This document shows, piece after piece, positions 47,890 to 57,361 of a stretch of DNA of 64,000 nt. Source of the DNA: Microbulbifer sp. VAAF005 (GTDB taxonomy: Bacteria; Pseudomonadota; Gammaproteobacteria; Pseudomonadales; Cellvibrionaceae); NCBI RefSeq assembly GCF_030012985.1, contig NZ_CP120233.1, positions 620,001 to 684,000 of the forward strand, written 5' to 3'. The translations under genes were made by a program, and so were the position numbers. The notes below the pieces were generated by a model. It was not told the DNA's origin and did not search any database. It saw only the letters and a program-made list of their open reading frames with translations. How positions within the stretch are numbered: position 1 is the stretch's first letter; the number at the start of each line of letters is the position of its first letter.

Positions 47890-49201
47890 GAAAATATAAA
47901 TACTTGCTTAAATACGTCCTTATGGCGCATTTTAAACAGCTTCTGCCGGATGGCTTTTAACCTAGCGTTAAGCCGCTTTCGGTTGGTGGTGCGCCAGAGT
48001 GCAAAGCGACCATCCGAAACACGTTTGCCGCAACTGTGGGTAAACCCGAGGAAGGTAAAGCTTTCAGGTTTTCTACCTCCGCGACGTTTGGCATTGCTCA
48101 TCGCGAAGCGACCGAACTCCAGTAGCCGGGTTTTATCCGCGTTAAGTTGTAACCCGAATTTTGCCAGGCGCTGGGTTAATGCCACTTGAAAGTGCTCGGC
48201 ATCCGAACGGTATTGGAAACCCATCACGCTATCGTCCGCGTAACGGACTATGTAACAGGCTCCACGTGCGGATTGTTGCCGCCATTGATGCGCCCAAAGG
48301 TCCAAGACATAGTGCAGGTAAATATTTGCCAGCATCGGCGATATCACTGCACCCTGCGGAGTCCCAATCCTGGTCTTGGTAAAGCGTCCATCGTCCACCA
48401 CCCCTGCTTTTACGATACGTTCGATCAAATGCAGCAGGCGTCGGTCGGCAATACGATGCGCTAGAAAGCGCAGTAGCCAGCCGTGGTCGATAGTGTCAAA
48501 GAACTGGCTGATATCTGCATCCAGTATCCAGCTCACGGGCTTCTGCTCGATAGCTACAGCAATCGCGTCGAGCGCGCGATGCTGGTCGCGACCCGGGCGA
48601 AAACCATAACTGAAACCGAGAAAGTCCGCCTCGTAAATGGCCTCTAATACCCATACCAGCGCTTGCTGAACTACCTTATCTTCGACTGCTGTAATCCCGA
48701 TGGGGCGTTGGCTCCCGCCGGCTTTAGGCAACCAAATACGGCAGACCGCTTGTGGTCGATAGCATTGGCGATGGAGGCGTGTGTGGAGATCCAGGATGCG
48801 TTCCCGTAGGTTATTACCGAAGTCGCTCCAGCTTTCTCCATCAAGGCCCCGAGTTTCTTTGCGGCTGATGCTTTTTAAGCTTCGGCCAATAGTCGCGGGG
48901 TGAGATGGTGGAATAATTTAGTGAACCGTTCTTTGCGCTGCGCTTTTGCACGAGTGTGTAGACGCTCCAGCCCCGACGACCCTGCTGCTGCGCTCTGAGT
49001 CGCAGTCAGGTCCGGCACAGAACGCCATTTCTTATCGTTAGATCCCTTCGCTCCACCGGCTCCGCCATGCGGAACTTTATTAGTTAGCACTTTGATCACC
49101 GGGTTCTTCACTACTATGGATCTATCTGACTTCCTGATGGCGTAAATGCCCGGCCTTTGCCTAACTGGCTTCGCCGGACCCGACCCGTGCGGGACACGCA
49201 C
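47890..49201 (-). pseudogene. group II intron reverse transcriptase, frameshifted and 3'-truncated
   Basis: The N-terminal part (49201-48875: 'LTNKVPHGGAGGAKGSNDKK', 'RFTKLFHHLTPRLLAEA') is one frame off the main RT part (about 48880-47890). The main part has 'LPKAGGSQRPIGITAVEDK', 'GFSYGFRPGRDQHRAL', 'ILDADISQFFDTIDH', 'IGTPQGAVISPMLANIYLHY' and the catalytic 'YADDSVMGF'. One missing base near 48877 explains the shift. The C-terminus (maturase domain) is replaced after 'RHKDVFKQVF' by codons of the Y1 copy C right end. The protein is non-functional. Confidence 0.85.
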
Positions 49202-49530
49202 GAATCACCTACAGGATCTCCCGAGTTCCGCGCAAAAGACATCAGTACATGCATCAGGTCAATTGACTCCGGAGACCGATGTAGATACTCGCAAGAAATG
49301 CATCTACCTCTGTTGCCTTCCCCATCACCCAACAAGGTCGGCGATCTCAAATCTTGTTTTCGGAGCTCAATACTGAGCCTGCACCTTCCCCTGTCAACGC
49401 TTAACCCTGGCCGTTACCGGACAACGCCCATGACTCGGGGCCCCAGCGGCTTGCTAAACCTTACCGGGTAGAGGGCTTTCACCTCCAATCTTTTGCCGAT
49501 TTATCTCGGCGCACTGGGTGTCCTAAATTA
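49202..49530 (-). other. 5' RNA part of the group II intron remnant and a Y1-type tail
   Basis: On the minus strand this precedes the RT gene and should hold intron domains I-III. The GC-rich, structured sequence fits, but I cannot fix the 5' splice site. The last ~60 bases (about 49470-49530, GGCTTTCACCTCCAATC to GGGTGTCCTAAATT) recur at about 36310 and belong to a Y1-type element tail. Confidence 0.45.
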
Positions 49531-49565
49531 ATTGTAAGACATTTTATAAATTACCAAAAATATAT

Positions 49566-49901
49566 TTATTCAGGTTGAGAGAAAGAAGTATAGGAAACAA
49601 TCTGATACCCCTTTTCGCTCTTTCTCAACCAAAAATAATACTTATCATTAGTCTCGCACATTTTAGTTGATGCAATTACCTGTAAATCACTTGGCAATAT
49701 CTTAGGCACCATAGAGGAATAATCATTTCCAGTACCAGAAACCAGTATCGATTGATCTAGCGAAACATCAACCTCACACTCCGTCATCTCACCAAGAAAA
49801 CTACTTATTAATATTTCAACATCATGCGCTTGGTTTGCACAAGCACTGACTGAAAAGTTTACTAAAAATAAAAAACAGTAAAAACATTTACTCAGTTTCA
49901 T
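49566..49901 (-). CDS. exported probable immunity protein for the M23 toxin
   Basis: The 111-residue protein has a signal peptide ('KCFYCFLFLVNFSVSACANQ') with a possible lipobox (SVSAC). The mature part is small and acidic with two further Cys ('MTECEVDVS', 'STKMCETND'). It starts 9 bp after the stop of the RHS gene and lies before a Y1-type tail, the immunity position. A periplasmic location fits protection of the wall from an M23 peptidase. Confidence 0.7.
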   Translation of the reverse strand: MKLSKCFYCFLFLVNFSVSACANQAHDVEILISSFLGEMTECEVDVSLDQSILVSGTGNDYSSMVPKILPSDLQVIASTKMCETNDKYYFWLRKSEKGYQIVSYTSFSQPE

Positions 49902-49910
49902 AGTCTTATC

Positions 49911-52900
49911 TCACGGAGATGGTATGTGCTGTTCAGGATCAACCACCTGATTATTAATTCGCAACTTCACATGAACGTGGTTTGTAATACCCGGATATGT
50001 GGTCGTTAAATCTTGTGCTGTACCCAAGACCTGCCCTGCTGTGACAGAGTCTCCAATACTTAAAGATTGATCCACATCTAAATACAGGATCTTCCAGCTA
50101 GTTCCATTGCCATCCCCAACAACAACACCCTCATAAGAACCTGTAGGAAGTCGAACAACTTTACCATCACTGATTGCTACAACATCCTGCCCTGCATCGG
50201 TAATGTAATCCGCACCAACGTGAGTTCCGGGCTTACCATTCCGAACTCTGGACGCGCCATAATGTCCGCATCCTTTCGTATCGCACCCACGAACGCCTTT
50301 GCCCGTTGGGTTCACCAATCCATTCCCCTTTTGTGCATTATTAAGCGCTAACACACCACTAAGAGAAAAAACAGGAGCACCATTCACAGAGGATTCATTA
50401 GTCAAATCTACATTTATTGAATTCAAAATCCTCTTAAAAACAGAATCCACCGACTCAGCATATATATTATACCGTGTTCCACCTATAGAGGCACTCCCCA
50501 TAGGTACAGGACCCCACGAAGAGAAAAGGGTTAATGTGGGAAGTCTATGCCCCGTAACACTAACCTCCTCCATATCAGAATCTGGCCCACGCCCATCATC
50601 CTGTGACGGCCCTTCATCAATGGGGTGCACGGTGGTCTTCGTGTCCAATTCATCCGCTTCATACCCACTAGGGTCCGTAAAACTCAGAGGATTATTAAAC
50701 ACATAGCTATACCGATTCCAATTCTGGCTGAAGATTGGCGCCTGCACAATCGGGTCAGGGCTTAGGAAGCGGCCGAGTGTCGGGTCATAAACCCTCCCGT
50801 TCATATGGATTAGACCAGTTCGATCCAAGTGCTCATGTCCAGTGTAACCCCGATTGGTAGTGAGGAGTTGTACTGCCAGCAAATCGGATACCTGTGACAG
50901 GCTTAAATTGTTGCTCCAATCTTCCTCGCGGCGGCTACCATCCGGGTTAAAGGCGGTACTCAATATTTCCACACCATCTTTATCTGTAATTTTTTCAACT
51001 GAACCTAGATGGTCCCTATGGACATATTGGTACTCCCCAGTGGTTCCTACTGTATCAGTGATAGCCACATGTTGAACTGAGCCACTCAAGCTGATGCGTT
51101 TGACTGCTGTGATTGTGGCATCATGTAAAGGCCATACCACTTCAAAGTTGCCTACGAAAAAAGTCTTTTCTCTTTTGAGCTGACCATTCTCCATCCAACT
51201 ACTTTCGCGATAGTAGCGCTGGCCATCCGGCCCATATTTAAACTGGTCCTTCGCGGTAGGTGTACTATCGCTTTGACTGCTACCCAGGACAATTTCTATG
51301 GGCAATTGCCGGGCATTCCAACTGATCCATTTATCATCGCCCGTGGTTGCGTCATAGTACTCGATCGCACCATTTGCATCGTAATACAGACTGTGGGAGA
51401 TGCCATCAATAGTGACATTGCTGACTGCGTTGGGGCCAGCATTACCAAACTCACCATATTGGTAACCCGTTACTTGAGTATCATCGCTCACACTGGAGGT
51501 TTTCGAAAGGATATTACCCAGTTTATCGTATTGGGTGCTGAGTATCCGATCACCTCCAACCACCATCGTGGCATCTTCTAGACGATTGAGACCGTCATAA
51601 CTAAAATTTTCCTGTTTCTGCAGCACTTGGGAGCCACTGTAGGTAAGACGACTTTCCAAGGTGCCGTTGGAGCGCCAGTGGTATTCATTATTTTGTATTT
51701 GCCCTCCATCAGTCTGGATCGTTTTCAAGCGGCCTGTATTGGGATCATAAGTGCGATTAGTAACCAGGCCATTGCCGTAGATTTCCTGCTCTACTTGGCC
51801 CCGGGCATTGATACTGTTAAACGTTTGCAGGAGATTACTACCAGAAGCATCACTGCTTAAGCCGCGGAGATAACCCCGATCATTATATAAATAATGGGCT
51901 TCTACACCGTTGGGATAAGTTACTTTATCCATGCGGCCGTGGCTATCGTAGTCATACCTATGGCGGTAACTAGGGTTCACCCCATCAATCACTATAGACG
52001 TCGTAATATTGTCCAGTTTACTATCGGAAAGGTAAACGTACTCTTCAGAGAATACCTCCGTGCCGCTTTCTGTGTAACTACGACTCTCCAAACTGCCTTT
52101 TGCATTGCTGGCATCGTATTGCCATTTTGCCAGGCCATCATCATCGCTCTGTTCAAGCAATCGGCCTAATTGGTCGTAGAGGTAAGTAATATTTTGGTTT
52201 TTATTATCAATCTGCCGATCTAATTCACCAAAGGCGTTGTAACTACTGACCACTGTACCCAGATTGGGGTCAATCAGCTTAGTACGGAAGCCGGCGTAGT
52301 CAAACACAAAACTGGATTCAATATTGCGACTGCTTCCGGCAACGTTAACGGTTTTTGGCAGACCTGTGGCGTAGTAGGAGTAATCAGTGGATACCGCTTC
52401 ACCAGTAGCGTCATCTACCGTGTGGACCAGGTTGCCAGTAGGGTCATAGTAACTCTCCCTCACTTGATATATGGTTCCACTGCCTCCCATAACAGACTCG
52501 GTGACACTGACCTTGACCTGTTTGCCGCTACCTCCATGATTCACTGCGTAGTCGATGTCAACCGTGCTGCCATCTGCTTTTTCAATAAAATTGAGGCGGT
52601 TACGCAAATCGTAATCATAACTGGCGATAGGTTTGTAACCGTCTATCGCTACAGCTCCCTGAGCAAAGAAAGGTGCAGTTTCCAAGGCAAGGCGGCCTTG
52701 CAGGTCATACTTAAACTCACGACGGGATACATTGCTACCTGAGAACGCTTGAATATCCTGCTGCACCAGACGGCCCAACTGATCGTAATAGTATTCTGAG
52801 GTGGGAGTAATATCTGAGTCGGTCTGCACCCAGAAAGGAACCTCTATGCCACCAACTGTGGGGCAGATACCGTGGCAGAAATTGTACTGGCTGGTAAACA

Positions 52901-53583
52901 CGACGTTGTCAGCATTGGTACGCTCTACTTCGCGACCAAAGGGATCGTATTGGATGCTGCTGGATTGGCTGTTTGCATCCGTTATCTGGGTAACACTGCC
53001 GAAGCGGGTGTCATAGCTCAAACTCATTGAGTGATTCAGGCTATTACTTAGACTGGTGGGGTAGCGCCGATCTGCAAAGGCGCCCCCTACTGTTGTACTG
53101 CGGGTTTGAGTGCCTGCACCATTGATAGAGGCATCGATCTTACCTGTAGCGGTTTCACTTTTTATGTTGCCGTATGCATCGTAGTCATAGGTCACCACCA
53201 TTTGGTACTGAGCATCGCCGGGGTATTGAGTTAGTGTCTGTACTCTGTTTGTGTTGGAATAAGGAACCATGGTGCTACTGGCTTCCTGGTCCGGCGTGCC
53301 AGTAACATCACCACTAAAGTAGCGTTGCTCCTGGGCACTGGGAAAGCCTATCAACCATTGACCGCTGACACGATTATCCAACAGGGTCGTGCTCTCTACA
53401 CTGCGCTGAATATCGCTGTAACTTGTAGCTGGTAGGACCTCTCCCCAAACACTCTGGGTATCACTGAATTGAGTACTTCCGACAATACGGGTGATACTGG
53501 AAGTACCGCTGAGCAAATCACCAGCATCTCCGAAAGACAGTGTTTGTGGAAAACTATCACTTAAGACATATCCAAGGTTTTCT
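49911..53583 (-). CDS. SpvB/RHS scaffold A, C-terminal part: YD repeats, RHS core and M23 peptidase toxin
   Basis: This is the second reading frame of the 2164-residue gene that starts at 56404; it is entered through a -1 shift at the G5 tract 53584-53588 and continues 'ENLGYVLSDSFPQTLSFGDA'. About 900 residues of YD repeats lead to the core '[20 protein letters not shown]' and '[17 protein letters not shown]'. The junction 'LNNAQKGNG' (50327-50337) is followed by an M23/LytM domain: 'GKPGTHVGADYITDAGQDVV' (H...D zinc ligands) and 'GITNHVHVKLRIN' (HxH). M23 enzymes cut peptidoglycan cross-bridges. The only RHS gene here with an exported N-terminus, so the likely expressed one. Confidence 0.85.
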
Positions 53584-56404
53584 CCCCCTCCAGAAGCGCA
53601 TCCAGGCTCTGGGCAACATAGGGGAAATAAGTGGTGCTACTTCCCGCTTCAAGTTCAAGCGTATCGTAGCTGAATCGCTGATTAGTCAGCAGTTCACCAA
53701 ATTGATAGTTATTGTGGTATTGGATCTGCCGCGCTACCTTTCCAAAGTATGGAAAATCTTTGCGGAACTGGCGGTAGGTGACGATATTGGCTTCAGTATC
53801 GTAAATACGCTGGGCGGTATAGCCGAGGAAACCCCAGTGTTTGTCACTAGTCAGTCCCACGCCTTGATATGCATATTCGGTAGTATGCCACCCTTGAGTG
53901 TAACCATTGGAGCGCTGTAACTTGGTAACAACAGTTCGATAGTCCCCATTGACAGCCAGCTCTTGACTGGCATCTGGAATCGAGCCAACAGAGCCAAACA
54001 GGGTAGCCCCCTCATCAAAGCGACCTACCTCCTCTTCTCCAGAATTATCGGAGATTCGCTCCAGAACAAATTTTGTCTGTGCTCCCAGACCATTAGTAAT
54101 AGTTTCGATCCCGGTTTCAAAATCATCGGGATTGCCAGAGTCGGTGAATTTCCAACTAAGCTCCAATGGAGGCAGGCATTGGCGCCCACTACCATTTTCT
54201 CCATAACCACACATCTGTACCTGTTTTAGGCGGCGATAGTGATCTTGGTTAGGATCAGCAGGCTCTTCTTCGGATATCAGCTTATATTCCCTATGCAAAG
54301 CACCATCAAGACTGACACGAATATGATGCAGCAGAACCAGCTGCTCTTGCTGGATATCTTCTAAGGGTACTGGTGGGGCATCTGTACGGGTGCCGTACTG
54401 AAATTCAATTTTTGCATCACCCTGATTACCATAGGTAATTTCTAGGGGGTAATTGATCCCCTCAATAATATCCCGGTGGTACTTGTACTCCATGGTATTG
54501 CCAAAAGCATCGGTGACTTTATTCAGGCTCCAGGCGAAATGCGGGGACTCCTCAGCTTTTAAACGGCTATCTGCTGTAGATCCGTATTCATTCACTGAGC
54601 CATTGGGAGTCTTCACTTTAAACCAGGGCTTGCCGTCACTGTCTTCCTGTAATTCAATTAGCCGGAAGCTATCACGGAGAGTTCGATACTGTGCGCCTTC
54701 TTCCCAGTGAGTACCAGACACAAGTACCAGCGGTTCGCCATCTAGGCAAAGTGAATCATTTTCATCGAGCTTAACTCTGTCAATTTTCGGGCGATTCACC
54801 ACACAGCGTCGGATACTACTCAATCCACTCAATCGCCAGCCATATCCCAAAATATCTTCAGGAAGTGATTCATTCATACGCTTCTGGAAGCGGGCACTGG
54901 TGTAATACAAGGAAATATTAGGCTGCAACCCATTAACCCCAGGAGCAGCTTGCAGGGGTACATTGATAATTGCATTCCCAGATGCACTAACATCGGCATT
55001 GTAAGGTAAGGTTCCAGGGGAATCTGCGACCTCAGTGCTCACTGCCGGGGCCTCATCAGTATTGGCCAGGCTGTGTACTTTAATCCAGGGGCTTAGAACT
55101 GACGCACATTCAAAGTCATTACAAGCATTTAGCCTATATTGATAAGTGCCCGGCTCACTGCCGCCATCAAAATAACTAGTACCGGTCGTGCTTGCGACCT
55201 TGGTTTGCCAGTTATTTCCATCACCTTTACGGAGGCGTTCCAGTTGGTAGCTACTGGCCCCAACATCTTTCCATGTAATAACTTGATCAAGCTTAAAGAA
55301 CTGTGTTTTTAAGTCATCACTAAATTCAGGTTCCGGTGGTGTAGGAGGGTTAAGCTGCTTGGTGCTTGACCATGGGCCGCAATCGTTGGATTGATTACAT
55401 GCGCGTACACGGAATTTATAGACAACTGCTTCAATATCTTGACCGGTCGTCGATTTGTTAATAGTTGCAGTGGTTGTTTTACCGAGATTACTATCGAAAA
55501 CATTACTGTAACCGCTGCCATCTACACTCCACTCCAAATCATAACTATCTACTGGGTCGGAAGGATCGGGATCACTGACAGATTGCCACTTTAACTGGAA
55601 GCTTGTCCCAGTTAATGTACTACCGCCAGGCTCAAGCCAGCTACCAACTTGCTCAGGATAGTGCTTTACATTAAGTGTAGATGAGGTGCGCCAACCACTG
55701 TATTGATAGTAGCTGCCGATCTTTACATAGGCGCGCACTCTGTATGCATAAGTTCCACTGGGCATAGTGCCCGTTGTAGTTGGCAGTGAGCGCGTACGAG
55801 TGTTTTTTCCTACTTCTGGACAGCTACTACTTGACTGCCAGCTCCCATTGGTTTTTTGACACCATTGATAACCTGAGACCAAAGGCCCTTCACTAGAAGC
55901 GCCCCAATTTATAGTGAACTTCCCATTAGTATCAGTGCTGCCACTTTCAATAGTGCTAGATGTGAATCCAATACTTGCCGGGGTGTTAGGTTTAAATGCC
56001 ACATTGATGACATCCTCCCCATGGTCAGTCTCATAGGGATTACTCCATCCCCCACAAGAGAAAGGAAAAGTGTCTTGAATGACATTACACCGGGAGACGG
56101 TTGCGACAAGCTCATAAGTATATTGCGCTGAAGCACTCACCGTAACAGAGATACTACCACTTGCATCATCAACACTAAGCCCACTAAAAGTACGATTGAC
56201 CGTACCATTTTTAAGCTCGACCATTTTTAGGGATGATAAGTGGTAGTCTCTAGACGAACCATAAGTTTGAGTATAGGAAACCGTATACTTCCCAGAATTA
56301 CTAGTCGCCGGAGCATCAACAGCTGCTAAAGTTCTTCCACATAAAAAACCAAGCAATACAAATGACAGCACTTTAAAGAAACGCATATGAACATCATCGG
56401 TCAC
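53561..56404 (-). CDS. SpvB/RHS scaffold A, N-terminal part: signal peptide, FN3-like and SpvB domains
   Basis: 947 codons to TAA at 53561. Signal peptide 'MRFFKVLSFVLLGFLCGRTL' (from the second ATG, 56386). Fibronectin III-like domains follow at residues about 150-450 ('YQWCQKTNGSWQ', 'YKFRVRACNQSNDCGPW', 'YQYRLNACNDFECASVLSPW'). The SpvB/TcB N-terminal domain comes next ('LPYNADVSASGNAIINVPLQ', 'GLQPNISLYYTS', 'ILGYGWRLSGLSSIRRC'), and TcdB-middle-like sequence to the G5 tract. Sec export followed by surface display or release is expected. One added G at 53584-53588 would fuse it to the C-terminal part as 2164 residues. Confidence 0.87.
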   Translation of the reverse strand: MTDDVHMRFFKVLSFVLLGFLCGRTLAAVDAPATSNSGKYTVSYTQTYGSSRDYHLSSLKMVELKNGTVNRTFSGLSVDDASGSISVTVSASAQYTYELVATVSRCNVIQDTFPFSCGGWSNPYETDHGEDVINVAFKPNTPASIGFTSSTIESGSTDTNGKFTINWGASSEGPLVSGYQWCQKTNGSWQSSSSCPEVGKNTRTRSLPTTTGTMPSGTYAYRVRAYVKIGSYYQYSGWRTSSTLNVKHYPEQVGSWLEPGGSTLTGTSFQLKWQSVSDPDPSDPVDSYDLEWSVDGSGYSNVFDSNLGKTTTATINKSTTGQDIEAVVYKFRVRACNQSNDCGPWSSTKQLNPPTPPEPEFSDDLKTQFFKLDQVITWKDVGASSYQLERLRKGDGNNWQTKVASTTGTSYFDGGSEPGTYQYRLNACNDFECASVLSPWIKVHSLANTDEAPAVSTEVADSPGTLPYNADVSASGNAIINVPLQAAPGVNGLQPNISLYYTSARFQKRMNESLPEDILGYGWRLSGLSSIRRCVVNRPKIDRVKLDENDSLCLDGEPLVLVSGTHWEEGAQYRTLRDSFRLIELQEDSDGKPWFKVKTPNGSVNEYGSTADSRLKAEESPHFAWSLNKVTDAFGNTMEYKYHRDIIEGINYPLEITYGNQGDAKIEFQYGTRTDAPPVPLEDIQQEQLVLLHHIRVSLDGALHREYKLISEEEPADPNQDHYRRLKQVQMCGYGENGSGRQCLPPLELSWKFTDSGNPDDFETGIETITNGLGAQTKFVLERISDNSGEEEVGRFDEGATLFGSVGSIPDASQELAVNGDYRTVVTKLQRSNGYTQGWHTTEYAYQGVGLTSDKHWGFLGYTAQRIYDTEANIVTYRQFRKDFPYFGKVARQIQYHNNYQFGELLTNQRFSYDTLELEAGSSTTYFPYVAQSLDALLEGEKTLDMS

Positions 56405-57361
56405 TTAAAAAAAGCGAGCCTATCAGAGTGATTTATTAAAATAAAATAGAGACAAAACAAAGATACGGCATTCGTGACAAATGGAACTATTTTTAGAAAA
56501 CACAGATTCAAGTGTATTTTTAAATCTATTAACAGGCACGGCTGTTCCGATTAGCATAAACTGAATTTGAGAACGGCGTATCATCTAAACAACATACAAT
56601 CTCGCATAATTCATGCTCGATCCATTCAAGATCACAGTAACTGATTAATCCACCCCAAAACGACAAGCCTTGAAGATTTAATCAGCCATGCCACCCTCCT
56701 ACCCCATATATTCTTTGAAATAACACTTACGAAATCCCTAGCCTCTTGAGAAGTTATAAAAACTGGAGAGGAGTGATAAAACTCACATCCATATAACCTG
56801 ACGATGAAAGACACCTAAGATAGATTGTCTTCTTGGTATACCCCCTCTTAAAGAGAAAACTCTTCTACTGACTTCTTTTGACTCCCTTCAACACTTATCG
56901 ATTCAAGCCACCTTTTCGAGAGTTTTTTCAGTCTCACTCTGCCCATCGTGATCAGAGACAATCCCACCAATACCTAATTTATTACTCCACCACCTCGGCC
57001 ATATATAAGTAATTGTTCTTTCCCTTAATTCAACAGAGGCAACCTAACTAGCCGTCACGCGACACCGCTTATCATCGGCATTTCTGAAATTAACCCCACT
57101 ACCTTTTCCTTAATAGGTTTGCGTTCTACCCCTCCCTCTTATGCAAAACTCATAGAATCAGTCGCCACCAGTGGGATATCACGTGTACCGCAGATTCCCT
57201 CATTACCTTAACTGCCAAGCATGGTGGAATTAGATTCCAAAACAGGCACACCATTGACTTAATAAAGCTAGAAAACAACTCGTGGCTCATGTCCCCTCCT
57301 GCAAGCCCCCTATCTGATCTAATGTAAACACATCCCCTCCCCGATCGTGTGAGCTACACCC
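56405..57361. other. intergenic region with RHS promoter area
   Basis: I see no convincing gene in these 950 bases. On the minus strand just upstream of the RHS gene, TTGTTT and TAATAA separated by 16 bases (about 56435-56465) could be its promoter, but this is weak. The right part leads to the thiolase gene. A 60-codon minus-strand frame (56814-56632) has no ribosome binding site or familiar sequence. This is the edge between accessory and core sequence. Confidence 0.4.

Noticed and set aside
53561..53600. programmed -1 frameshift site in the main RHS gene
   Set aside because: The tract CTG GAG GGG GAG AAA ACC has no canonical X_XXY_YYZ heptamer giving good re-pairing in both sites, and the same -1 sign at four other homopolymers makes undercalling more likely.
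56632..56814. 60-codon minus-strand frame in the spacer before the thiolase gene
   Set aside because: It has no ribosome binding site, no recognisable sequence and lies in an otherwise stop-rich region.
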